The notes below the pieces were generated by a model, which was not told the origin of the DNA, did no database searches, and saw nothing but the letters and a program-made list of their open reading frames with translations. A DNA stretch of 14,773 nt, from contig JBEKDL010000047.1 in NCBI GenBank assembly GCA_050014355.1, positions 1 to 14,773 on the forward strand, read 5' to 3'. Below are positions 1 through 6,409 of this stretch, one piece after another. A program made the translations under genes and the position numbers. Every line of letters starts with the position of its first letter. The first letter of the stretch is position 1. The stretch comes from Fen-1077 sp050014355. Its GTDB lineage: Bacteria; Chloroflexota; Dehalococcoidia; Dehalococcoidales; RBG-16-60-22.

Positions 1-587
1 AGCCTCGAGCCCAGTGCGCCGGTTCGTAGAATTTCTCCATTGGGCATGACCCATTCCACGCCGAGCATGTTCTCGCCGTGGCCGCCCATGAAAGAGCCGG
101 CCGGCCCCGCGCCCGCGAACGCCGCGGCGCTGGCCAGGGGCGAGCAGCTTGAGCCGGCGCCGATGATGTGCGTGTTCAGCCCCACTTTCATCGCCTCGGC
201 CTGGAGTACCGCTCCGATGACATAGGGCTCAATAACCGCGAACATGTTCTTTTCGTCTATCTCCAGAATGCGGTCCATGCGCCTCATGTCCAGCTGGATG
301 GCGCCATCATGCGAGGGATAGCCCATCGCTGACCAGAAAGTGCTGGAGGCCTTAAATTTAATCTTGTATTTATTGCATACCTTGACGATAGCCTGGACTT
401 CCTCGGTGCTGCCGGGAAGCAGGACGGCTGCGCCTCGTGGCGTGTATACCCCGTAATAAGGCCCCAGGTGAATGGCGGTATGGGTCAGCGGGTAGCGATA
501 AGAGTCCAGCAGCGCCGGGTCATCGGAAATATTATTCGCGCCGACGATGTCTTCCAGTGCCTGATACACTTCTTTTTTTAACGCCAT
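1..587 (-). CDS. FAD-binding oxidase (GlcD/GlcE-like), partial: 3' end outside the window
   Basis: The N-terminal 195 residues are present; the gene runs off the left edge. ATG at 587 is preceded by GGAGG, which lies inside the last codons of the upstream Fe-S gene (3-nt gap), so the two are translationally coupled. The sequence fits the FAD_binding_4 (PCMH-type) fold: an N-terminal 'VGANNISDDPALLDSY' opening, a 'VLLPGSTEEVQAIVKVCNKY' segment near residues 56-75, then a degenerate FAD-diphosphate loop near 79-92 (KASSTFWSAMGYPS) instead of the usual glycine-rich GGGT/S, followed by 'AIQLDMRRM' and a Gly/Ala-rich stretch near 143-170. The family oxidises hydroxy-acids, alcohols or related substrates using FAD. 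As second flavoprotein next to a CCG Fe-S protein it resembles the GlcD/GlcE pairing in glycolate oxidase, but the substrate cannot be told. The missing C-terminal half would decide the subfamily. Confidence 0.85.
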   Translation of the reverse strand, partial: MALKKEVYQALEDIVGANNISDDPALLDSYRYPLTHTAIHLGPYYGVYTPRGAAVLLPGSTEEVQAIVKVCNKYKIKFKASSTFWSAMGYPSHDGAIQLDMRRMDRILEIDEKNMFAVIEPYVIGAVLQAEAMKVGLNTHIIGAGSSCSPLASAAAFAGAGPAGSFMGGHGENMLGVEWVMPNGEILRTGALGSR

Positions 588-590
588 TTC

Positions 591-1877
591 TCATCGCCTC
601 CTCGGTTGCATCGCTTGTTTGACCAGGTCTACGACGTCGAAGACCTGCATCTTATCGCCTGCCGCGCTGATAGCGTCGATAAAGTTCCTCTCGCACCACC
701 CGCACGCACTGACGATAGCTTCGGCGCCGGTGGACTTGGCTTCCTCTATCCTTTCGGTGGCTGTCCATCTGGAAAAATCCGGATAGGCCTCTTTCGCGCC
801 ACCGCCCGCGCCGCAGCACCAGGCGTACTCCTTGATTCTCTCCATCTCCACCAGCTCCAGGCCGGGTATGCTTTTCAGGACATCCCGCGGCGGCTCGTAA
901 ACGCCCCAGGCGCCGTTGTATCTTGGTTTTTTAGGCTCATACACCACAACCTGGTTAAAGATTTTCTTTTCCCTGCCCTCCCAGGGGATATAAGGCTCGC
1001 CCTGCCGGCCCAGGTGGCAGGGGTCGTGGTAGGTAACGCGCATTGGAACGGACTTGATGAGCTTAATCTTGCCCTGCTTAATCAGGCGGTCGAGGTACTG
1101 AACCGTATGTAGCACTTCAAAGTCGGCCCCGAATTGCGGGTAAAGGCGCAGGAAAGCGTGGAAGCCGTCCGCGCAGGAGGTCACGACCGTTTTTACGCCC
1201 GCCGCTTTCCAGGCTTTAATGACTTTCTTTGCTTGCTTGGCAAAATCATCTTTATAGCCCATGTAATAAGCGCGGACGCCGCAGCAGGACTCGTCCTTGC
1301 CCATAATACCGATATCGACGCCGGTGTCTTTTATAATGGTGACCGCGTTCCTGGCGGTAGGCCAGAGCTCTTTATCATAGCTGTACCGGCAGCCGGCGTG
1401 GAAAAGCACCTCCGCCGGCTCGGAGGGGACGTGTTTTACATTCAGCCCTTCCGCCCAATCGCCGCGCTTGGCCCGGGGCTCCATCACCATGTTATCTTCT
1501 TTACGGAGATGGTCGATGACCGCCGCATGCTGCGGCAGCGATTGCCCGTCTTCGACCAGGTGCGCGCGTAGCTCGTGCATCATCTGCAATGGCTCCAGGT
1601 TGTAGCGGCAGATTTTATCGGACACGTCACAGGAGCCGCAGAGCGCGCATTTAAAGACGATATCCTGGACTTTTTCGGTATATTCACTCCGCTTGTTAAG
1701 GAGCGAAAGCGCCACCGCGAACCGGCCGCGCGCCGAGTACGCGTTAAAATTGTTGTAGGCGATGCTGGGGCAGCCTTTGGAAAACCGGCGGCTCTTTATC
1801 TGGTCGAGCGGGATGAATTTGCAGTAGGAGCACTGGCTGCACCTTTCCATATCGGACTTATAATCTTCTAAAGCCAC
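591..1877 (-). CDS. (Fe-S)-binding protein with CCG domains, HdrD/GlcF-like
   Basis: A 428-residue electron-transfer protein. The N-terminal ferredoxin-like part has C13-x2-C16-x2-C19-x16-C36-P and C77-x2-C80-x2-C83-x6-C90, enough ligands for two [4Fe-4S] clusters. Two cysteine-rich CCG domains follow: the first with 'FHAGCRYSYDKE', 'DESCCGVRAYY' and 'TSCADGFHAF', the second with 'YHDPCHLGRQGEP', 'AWCCGAGGGAKE' and 'SACGWCERNF'. This layout is that of heterodisulfide reductase subunit D and glycolate oxidase GlcF; length is normal. The family passes electrons from a flavoprotein to quinones, ferredoxin or thiol/disulfide partners. The start is GTG at 1877, chosen because AAGGAGG sits 9 nt upstream. 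It lies between two FAD oxidase genes (29 nt and 3 nt gaps), so it most likely is their shared electron acceptor. No membrane segment is evident. The second cluster motif has a longer last spacer (x6) than the usual CxxCxxCxxxCP. Confidence 0.9.
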   Translation of the reverse strand: MALEDYKSDMERCSQCSYCKFIPLDQIKSRRFSKGCPSIAYNNFNAYSARGRFAVALSLLNKRSEYTEKVQDIVFKCALCGSCDVSDKICRYNLEPLQMMHELRAHLVEDGQSLPQHAAVIDHLRKEDNMVMEPRAKRGDWAEGLNVKHVPSEPAEVLFHAGCRYSYDKELWPTARNAVTIIKDTGVDIGIMGKDESCCGVRAYYMGYKDDFAKQAKKVIKAWKAAGVKTVVTSCADGFHAFLRLYPQFGADFEVLHTVQYLDRLIKQGKIKLIKSVPMRVTYHDPCHLGRQGEPYIPWEGREKKIFNQVVVYEPKKPRYNGAWGVYEPPRDVLKSIPGLELVEMERIKEYAWCCGAGGGAKEAYPDFSRWTATERIEEAKSTGAEAIVSACGWCERNFIDAISAAGDKMQVFDVVDLVKQAMQPRRR

Positions 1878-1906
1878 TTCTCTATGCCTCCTTTGTCACT
1901 TTTCGC

Positions 1907-3373
1907 CTAGAAGCAGAGCTTGCCCGGGTTCATCACGTTATTGGGGTCGAATATGCCCTTGAGCTTTCTTAAAACGTAGGTGGTCTGCGCGTCGCGGTTA
2001 TAGGCCATGTTCGCCCAGATGCCGTAAGGCCGCGAGAAATAGGCGCCCTGCTTGAGCATTTCTTCACTGGCCCGGCCGAAGAAATCATGCATCCTGGTTG
2101 TTTCCGTGTTATTTTTCGGGTTGTAAGGGAGATGGAACTCGCAATGGCAGCTGGCGCCCTGGTGCACCGGCTGAAGGTATACCCCTATTTCCGAGACCGG
2201 GTACTGGCAGGCTTCAGCAACCGAGTACATCGCTTTCACGAAGCCTGGCGTTTTATCGAGGGTGGTCAGGAAGAAAATATCTTGGCAGCCGCCCTGGTAG
2301 CCGAGTTTCCAGTAAGGCTCGCCCGAGGGATTGAACACCGCTTTCATCACCTCGCCGTTCCGGGCCCCGGCGATTTCCGGCACCAGCTTCAGGCCGAACT
2401 GCTGCGCGATGTCCGAGATGTCTTTCTCCTGGAACTCGACCCTTTCCCTGGGGAGCCGTTCGCGCCCGGCGATAGTTACCAGCACCGACCAGGCCGGCAG
2501 CTCCATGGCGCGCGCCCTGACGGCATCGGGCTTGCCCCCGAGCACAGCCGCCAGATTGAAATTATTCATTATTAAAAGCTCATCGCCGAACCTGAACCGG
2601 AGGAGCTTGTAAACGAAACTCAAGAGGTCGTCGAGTTTTTTAGAAGTAACGAAAAAGAGTTTATAAATCTCGGGCAGCAGCTCGCATTTTACGGTTGCCC
2701 AGGTCACGATGCCCATGCTGCCCTGGGCCGCGGAAACGAGCCGCCAGTAGTCCAGCTGCCCCGGCCCGCCTGTCCCTGCCGGCGATTGTTTTTTCTCAAA
2801 GGCATCCTCCATGGACTTCCAGTTGCCGGGCTCACCGGTGCGGAACTTCTCTCCGTTCCCCCAGATTACCTCCAGATTTCGTAAAGGCTCGTACGCCAGC
2901 CACTGGTATCTCGGGATAAGCGTGGGCTCGCGCTCCAGAAGCGCCGCCACGACCGACTTATTGGCCCGCGGCGCCAGCGGCATGGAAACACGCATTCCTT
3001 CCCCGGCAAGCGCCTGCTGAAGCTGGGGATAGGTCACGCCCGGCTCGATGATAGCTGTTCGGCTACGCCGGTCGATTCTGATAATCTTCTTCATGCCGCT
3101 CATGTCCACCACCACCGCGCCCGGTGCGCTCGGAACGGTATCGCCGCGGAAATGCGGCGCGCCGGAGCTTACGGGCACCAGTGGGGTTTGTGTCTTGTTG
3201 GCCCAGTTTACTATCGCCGCCGCTTCCTCTGCGTTTTTAGGCCTGACCACGCAGTGCGGTTTCACCGGCAGGACGAAGCTCTGGTCTCGCGCGTAAGCCT
3301 CCAGCGTCTGTGTATCGTCCACCACGTTCCCCTTGCCAGCAATTTCAATCAGCTTTTGTTTGATTCCGCTCAC
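1907..3373 (-). CDS. FAD-binding oxidase (GlcD-like), first gene of the oxidase operon
   Basis: A 488-residue flavoprotein of the FAD_binding_4 plus FAD-linked oxidase C-terminal family. Residues 1-230 give the FAD domain: 'CVVRPKNAEEAAAIVNWANK' near 41-60, a divergent diphosphate loop 'VPVSSGAPHFRG' near 66-77 where relatives have a Gly-rich loop, 'VVVDMSGMKKI' near 87-97 and 'EPGVTYPQLQQAL' near 110. The C-terminal cap ends in 'GIFDPNNVMNPGKLCF', the classic C-terminal signature of this family. 'CHCEFHLPYNP' in the cap could hold substrate- or metal-binding residues. Start GTG at 3373 is supported by AAGGAG 7-12 nt upstream. It is first in a minus-strand operon with the Fe-S protein and a second FAD oxidase. 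Related enzymes include D-lactate and glycolate dehydrogenases and 4-cresol-dehydrogenase-type oxidases; I cannot choose among them. The canonical GDGN-H metal motif of D-lactate/2-hydroxyglutarate enzymes is not apparent. Confidence 0.88.
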   Translation of the reverse strand: MSGIKQKLIEIAGKGNVVDDTQTLEAYARDQSFVLPVKPHCVVRPKNAEEAAAIVNWANKTQTPLVPVSSGAPHFRGDTVPSAPGAVVVDMSGMKKIIRIDRRSRTAIIEPGVTYPQLQQALAGEGMRVSMPLAPRANKSVVAALLEREPTLIPRYQWLAYEPLRNLEVIWGNGEKFRTGEPGNWKSMEDAFEKKQSPAGTGGPGQLDYWRLVSAAQGSMGIVTWATVKCELLPEIYKLFFVTSKKLDDLLSFVYKLLRFRFGDELLIMNNFNLAAVLGGKPDAVRARAMELPAWSVLVTIAGRERLPRERVEFQEKDISDIAQQFGLKLVPEIAGARNGEVMKAVFNPSGEPYWKLGYQGGCQDIFFLTTLDKTPGFVKAMYSVAEACQYPVSEIGVYLQPVHQGASCHCEFHLPYNPKNNTETTRMHDFFGRASEEMLKQGAYFSRPYGIWANMAYNRDAQTTYVLRKLKGIFDPNNVMNPGKLCF

Positions 3374-3419
3374 CTTTGCGCTCCTTTTTCAGGAATATCG
3401 GCATCATTTTTACAGAGAA

Positions 3420-3461
3420 AAAGGCACGGTTTCGCCGGTATGTTTAGCGATGAGTGCCTTT
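3420..3461 (-). other. Possible stem-loop in the 5' leader of the oxidase operon
   Basis: AAAGGCAC at 3420-3427 is perfectly complementary to GTGCCTTT at 3454-3461, giving an 8-bp stem with a 26-nt loop in the untranslated leader between the predicted minus-strand promoter and the GTG start at 3373. It might be a leader structure or a protein site. The long loop and lack of a following U-run argue against a terminator. Weak evidence. Confidence 0.25.
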
Positions 3462-3515
3462 CTTTATGATTGTCAGGGTAAAGCGTTTTAAAGCAGACAA
3501 GATAAGTATGGTAAT

Positions 3516-3545
3516 ATACTACATTTCAGCCATTGGGATTGTCAA
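3516..3545 (-). promoter_or_regulatory. Predicted sigma-70-type promoter for the minus-strand oxidase operon
   Basis: On the minus strand, TTGACA (3545-3540, consensus) is followed after 18 nt by TAGTAT (3521-3516, 4 of 6 consensus bases). It would start transcription about 140 nt upstream of the GTG at 3373. It lies back to back with the plus-strand promoter at 3552-3580. Confidence 0.55.
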
Positions 3546-3558
3546 TCCAGCTTGACAA
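3539..3558. promoter_or_regulatory. Inverted repeat joining the two divergent -35 boxes (candidate operator)
   Basis: TTGTCAA (3539-3545), a 6-nt spacer, then TTGACAA (3552-3558): a perfect 7-bp inverted repeat. Each arm contains the TTGACA -35 box of one divergent promoter. The symmetry may simply reflect two -35 boxes face to back, or be a dimeric regulator's operator acting on both transcripts. Confidence 0.4.
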
Positions 3559-3580
3559 AGGTTAACGGGCCGCCTAAAGT
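3552..3580 (+). promoter_or_regulatory. Predicted sigma-70-type promoter for the CoA-transferase gene
   Basis: TTGACA (3552-3557, 6 of 6) is followed after exactly 17 nt by TAAAGT (3575-3580, 4 of 6). The expected start site is about 45 nt upstream of the ATG at 3631. Confidence 0.6.
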
Positions 3581-3630
3581 GTCCATGGTGCGGGAATACT
3601 GCTCAAAGCAACAAATAAGCGAGGTAAGAC

Positions 3631-4821
3631 ATGGGGCCGCTGGATGGAATCAGGGTGATTGACCTGACGCAGGTGCTTTTCGGACCTTTTGCTACGATGC
3701 TCCTTGGCGATATGGGCGCTGAAATTATCAAGATTGAGCGACCGGAAATTGGCGATATCGCGCGGGGCAACGGCCCTGTGGTCAACGGAGTAAGCACCTA
3801 TTTTTTAAGCCTCAACCGGGGTAAAAAGAGTATCGCGCTGAATCTGTCCAGTAAGGAGGGAGTGGAAGTGCTGCTGAAACTGGTCAAGACCGCCGATATA
3901 CTCGTCGAGAACTACAAGCCCGGCACGATGCAGAAGCTCGGCCTCGGCTACGATCGTATGAAACAGGTAAATCCCCGGATTATCTACGTATCGGGTTCGG
4001 GCTTCGGGCAATACGGCCCTTACGCCGGAAAGCCGGCTTACGATGTCGTTGTCCAGGCGATGGGCGGCGTGATGAGCATCACCGGCGAGGAAGGCGGTCC
4101 GCCGGTCAGGCCGGGTGTGTCTTACGGGGATATCGCCGCCGGCCTGTTCCTTTGCATCGCTGCCCTTGCCGCATTGGAGGAACGCCATAAAAGCGGCCAG
4201 GGACAGTACATCGATATCAGCATGCTGGACTGCCAGATCACCGTCCAGGAAAATGCCTTCGCCCGCTACCTGAACACCGGCGAGATACCGCGCGCCCTCG
4301 GCACGAGGCACCCGGTCATGACGCCTTTCCAGGCTTTCCAGACCAGAGACGGGTATATCGCGATGGCTTTGAGGGGCGGCGCTAACGACCAGTGGCCTCT
4401 TTTCTGTGCCGCCATCGACCGCGTCGATATTATCGACGACCCGCGGTTTATTGACGGCTGGTCGCGCACGCAGAACTTCAATATACTGGAGCCGATTTTA
4501 ACGGCCGTATTCAAGACCCGGACAACCGGCGCGTGGCTGGAGGAGCTGGACAAAGCCGGCATTCCCTGCGGCCCGGTCAACAACATCGCGCAGGTGGCTG
4601 CCGACCCGCAGATAACGGCGCGGGACATGATTGTCAATATCCATCACCCGGAGGCCGGCGATTTTAAGGTGGTCAATTCTCCTTTCAAGTTCTCCCGGAC
4701 GCCCTGTAAAGCGGATGGTTTCTCACCGGAGCTGGGAGAAAACACGCGAGAGGTGCTCCAAGGGCTGTTAAAAATGTCCCCTGAAGAAATCAAGCGGCTG
4801 AAAGACACCGGGGCGATTTAA
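3631..4821 (+). CDS. CaiB/BaiF family class III CoA-transferase
   Basis: A 396-residue protein, normal length for the family. Class III transferases move CoA between a CoA thioester and a free carboxylic acid through an aspartyl-CoA intermediate, in the cytoplasm as intertwined dimers. The opening 'PLDGIRVIDLTQVLFGPFAT' and 'LLGDMGAEIIKIERPEIGD' are family hallmarks, as are 'LNRGKKSIALNL' and 'LVENYKPGTMQKLGLGYD'. The likely catalytic Asp is D167 in 'SYGDIAAGLF', near Asp169 of formyl-CoA transferase. 'RGGANDQW' matches the flexible glycine loop over the active site, and 'AGIPCGPVNNI' is the usual C-terminal signature. ATG at 3631 follows a modest GAGG. The gene is divergent from the FAD/Fe-S oxidase operon and shares its promoter region, suggesting that the substrate acid or product of those enzymes is activated here. 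Substrate cannot be predicted; annotation as formyl-CoA or crotonobetainyl-CoA transferase would be over-reach. Confidence 0.93.
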   Translation: MGPLDGIRVIDLTQVLFGPFATMLLGDMGAEIIKIERPEIGDIARGNGPVVNGVSTYFLSLNRGKKSIALNLSSKEGVEVLLKLVKTADILVENYKPGTMQKLGLGYDRMKQVNPRIIYVSGSGFGQYGPYAGKPAYDVVVQAMGGVMSITGEEGGPPVRPGVSYGDIAAGLFLCIAALAALEERHKSGQGQYIDISMLDCQITVQENAFARYLNTGEIPRALGTRHPVMTPFQAFQTRDGYIAMALRGGANDQWPLFCAAIDRVDIIDDPRFIDGWSRTQNFNILEPILTAVFKTRTTGAWLEELDKAGIPCGPVNNIAQVAADPQITARDMIVNIHHPEAGDFKVVNSPFKFSRTPCKADGFSPELGENTREVLQGLLKMSPEEIKRLKDTGAI

Positions 4822-4828
4822 GAACTTA

Positions 4829-4859
4829 TTGACGGTAAACGCGAGTGGCGTTATATAAT
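4829..4859 (+). promoter_or_regulatory. Predicted promoter for the CGGC-domain gene
   Basis: TTGACG (4829-4834, 5 of 6) is followed by an AT-rich -10 region. It can be read as TATATA at 4852-4857 (17-nt spacing) or TATAAT at 4854-4859 (19-nt spacing). It lies 8 nt past the CoA-transferase stop and about 40 nt before the ATG at 4899, so this gene need not depend on upstream transcription. 'CGTTATATA' at 4849-4857 also resembles a ModE half-site; this is only a resemblance. Confidence 0.6.
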
Positions 4860-4898
4860 AAGCAAACTTCGAGAAATCGTACCAGAGAGGAGATATTC

Positions 4899-5288
4899 AT
4901 GACGAAAATCGGCATCATTCGCTGCCAGGAACTGGCGATTGCACCAGGTCCAAGGCGCTGCGCCGGCTGGAACTGCTTCCCGGCCATACGCGATAAAACA
5001 AAGTATATGGACGAATACGATACTATCGAGCTGGTCGGCTTTGATACCTGTGGCGGCTGCCCCGGGCGTAACCGCTTGGATAAAATCGTGGAGAGGGGCA
5101 TGAAGCTCAAGGAAAAAGGCGCCGAGGTCATCCACTTAAGCACCTGCCTGGTCGGCTCCTGCCCCAACAAAGATAAATTCAAGGCCGTCCTGGAAGAAAA
5201 GGTTGGACTGCCGATTAAAGAAAAGACCCATACCCGTCCCGCCGAGAGAGAAGGCGATGAAAAAACGCCCGTGAAAAAAACAGGATAA
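4899..5288 (+). CDS. CGGC-domain small cysteine-rich protein
   Basis: A 129-residue protein. ATG at 4899 is chosen over an upstream in-frame ATG at 4845 because GAGAGGAG sits just upstream of it and because the predicted promoter's -10 box lies downstream of 4845. The central motif 'GFDTCGGCPGRN' (C51, C54) matches the CGGC domain (PF08821), with further cysteines C9, C21, C26, C83 and C88 plus H79 in 'VIHLSTCLVGSC'. This cysteine/histidine pattern suggests zinc or another metal, or an Fe-S cluster; biochemical function is not established for the family. The last ~24 residues form a charged, Lys/Glu-rich tail beyond the domain. It sits between a CoA-transferase and the molybdate/tungstate transporter; a metal-related role fits but is inference. 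No signal peptide, so cytoplasmic. Confidence 0.85.
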   Translation: MTKIGIIRCQELAIAPGPRRCAGWNCFPAIRDKTKYMDEYDTIELVGFDTCGGCPGRNRLDKIVERGMKLKEKGAEVIHLSTCLVGSCPNKDKFKAVLEEKVGLPIKEKTHTRPAEREGDEKTPVKKTG

Positions 5289-5305
5289 ATTTTTAAAGTC
5301 CCGAC

Positions 5306-5327
5306 GCAATATTGACGTCAATATAAC
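5306..5327. promoter_or_regulatory. Palindromic operator, ModE-like, overlapping the mod promoter
   Basis: The core 5309-5324 is a perfect 16-bp palindrome, ATATTGACGTCAATAT. The wider 22-nt stretch GCAATATT-6 nt-AATATAAC has the arm-spacing plan (8-6-8) of the E. coli modA ModE operator as I remember it, agreeing at about 16 of 22 positions. It covers the -35 box of the Mod transporter operon, the right place for a repressor. No modE gene lies in the window, and the E. coli operator was recalled from memory. Confidence 0.4.
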
Positions 5328-5341
5328 CTTTATGCTAAGAT
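5312..5341 (+). promoter_or_regulatory. Predicted promoter of the Mod transporter operon
   Basis: TTGACG (5312-5317) is followed after 18 nt by TAAGAT (5336-5341), which is preceded by TGC (5333-5335), an extended -10 element. The start site would be near 5348, leaving a ~125-nt leader before the ATG at 5473. The -35 box lies inside the palindrome at 5309-5324. Confidence 0.55.
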
Positions 5342-5344
5342 AGA

Positions 5345-5460
5345 CCAGTTTCTCCGGAGCTGTCCGACCTAAATCCCGCTGGTATCGGGATATGGAGAAC
5401 AGCCGGTAGATGACGAGTCTCGACAGTAGCGCTGGAAACGGCGTTACTTCCTGGAACGGA
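5345..5460 (+). promoter_or_regulatory. Structured leader, candidate Moco/Tuco-type riboswitch
   Basis: The leader of the Mod operon is rich in helices. ATCCCG (5373-5378) pairs with CGGGAT (5386-5391) around a 7-nt loop. TTCTCC (5350-5355) pairs with GGAGAA (5394-5399) and encloses that hairpin. A long hairpin spans 5425-5448: a 10-bp stem with three G-U pairs (AGTAGCGCTG against CGGCGTTACT), capped by a GAAA tetraloop at 5435-5438. CCAG (5345-5348) can pair with CTGG (5451-5454) to close the whole domain. GCTGT (5359-5363) against ACAGC (5399-5403) offers a competing pairing. The Moco RNA motif (RF01055) occurs upstream of molybdate transport and cofactor genes and includes a GNRA-capped stem; position and architecture fit it. 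The ribosome site AAAGGAG starts at 5461, so translation control is plausible. I could not align it to the covariance model. Confidence 0.5.
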
Positions 5461-5472
5461 AAAGGAGAGAAA

Positions 5473-6390
5473 ATGAACCTGTTCAGAAAAATCTGTCTTG
5501 TTGTCACCGTCCTGCTATCAATACTTCTATCTTTTCTGTTTATCGCTGGTTGTGGCGGTTCAGCCGCTCCGGCAGCGGTGACTACCCCCTCCCCTGCCGC
5601 CTCCCCATTAGCAGGAAAAACAATCACTGCCTTCGTCGGCAGCGCCAGCAAACCGCCTATGGATGAGGCAGCTAAGGTTTTTGAAAGCCAGACCGGAGTT
5701 AAAGTCTATCTCACTTACGGCGGTTCGGGAACGGTGCTTTCCCAGATGGAGCTATCCAAAACAGGTGATTTGTATATCCCCGGTTCGCCGGACTATATGG
5801 TAAAATCCGATGCTAAAAATATCACCGACCCGGCGACGGCCAAAATCGTAGCTTACCTTATCCCCGCTATCTGCGTCCAGCACGGCAATCCTAAAAATAT
5901 CCACTCGCTGGCCGACCTGGCCAGACCGGGTATAACCGTCGGTATCGGAAATCCAGCTACCGTATGCGTGGGCCTCTATGCCGTTGAAATCCTGGATTAC
6001 AACCATCTTCTACCGGAGGTTTATAAGAATGTAATTACCCAGGCGGCCAGTTGTGAGAACACCGCCAGCCTGATTTCACTTAAATCGGTGGATGCCGTAA
6101 TGGGGTGGAGTGTTTTTCACTACTGGAACCCTGAAAATATCGATGCCGTTTATCTGAAACCGGAGCAGCTCCCCCGGCTGGCCTATATCCCGGCCGCTAT
6201 TTCAACCTTTTCTCGAGAAAAAGAAGCCGCCGCCGCCTTCATCGACTTCCTGACATCCAAAGCCGGGCAGGGTATCTTCCAGAAGTGGGGTTATGATGTC
6301 ACGGAAGCCGAAGCCCGTAAGTATACTCCCGGCGCTAAAATTGGGGGGGAATATCAGCTTCCCGATTCGTATAAAGCCCTGATAAAATAA
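5473..6390 (+). CDS. modA: Molybdate/tungstate ABC transporter substrate-binding lipoprotein (ModA/WtpA-like)
   Basis: A 305-residue binding lipoprotein that captures molybdate or tungstate outside the membrane and delivers it to the ModBC channel. ATG at 5473 is chosen over an in-frame ATG at 5410 because AAAGGAGAGAAA directly precedes it, a signal peptide starts right there ('MNLFRKICLVVTVLL'), and 5410 lies inside the structured leader. The lipobox 'FIAGC' puts the lipidated cysteine at C27, followed by a Ser/Pro/Ala linker. The mature domain shows 'ITAFVGSASKPPMDEAAKVF', 'YGGSGTVLSQMELSKTGDLY' and 'VDAVMGWSVFHYW', typical of the ModA-like periplasmic-binding fold, whose early serine loop binds the oxyanion. 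The permease and ATPase genes follow directly. Mo versus W specificity cannot be read from sequence. Reported symbol reflects family, not proven substrate. Confidence 0.88.
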   Translation: MNLFRKICLVVTVLLSILLSFLFIAGCGGSAAPAAVTTPSPAASPLAGKTITAFVGSASKPPMDEAAKVFESQTGVKVYLTYGGSGTVLSQMELSKTGDLYIPGSPDYMVKSDAKNITDPATAKIVAYLIPAICVQHGNPKNIHSLADLARPGITVGIGNPATVCVGLYAVEILDYNHLLPEVYKNVITQAASCENTASLISLKSVDAVMGWSVFHYWNPENIDAVYLKPEQLPRLAYIPAAISTFSREKEAAAAFIDFLTSKAGQGIFQKWGYDVTEAEARKYTPGAKIGGEYQLPDSYKALIK

Positions 6391-6409
6391 ATCACATTGA
6401 CGGTTAACT

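Noticed and set aside
606..1571. Open frames on the plus strand across the Fe-S gene
   Set aside because: Antisense to clear CCG and ferredoxin-like motifs; composition not protein-like.
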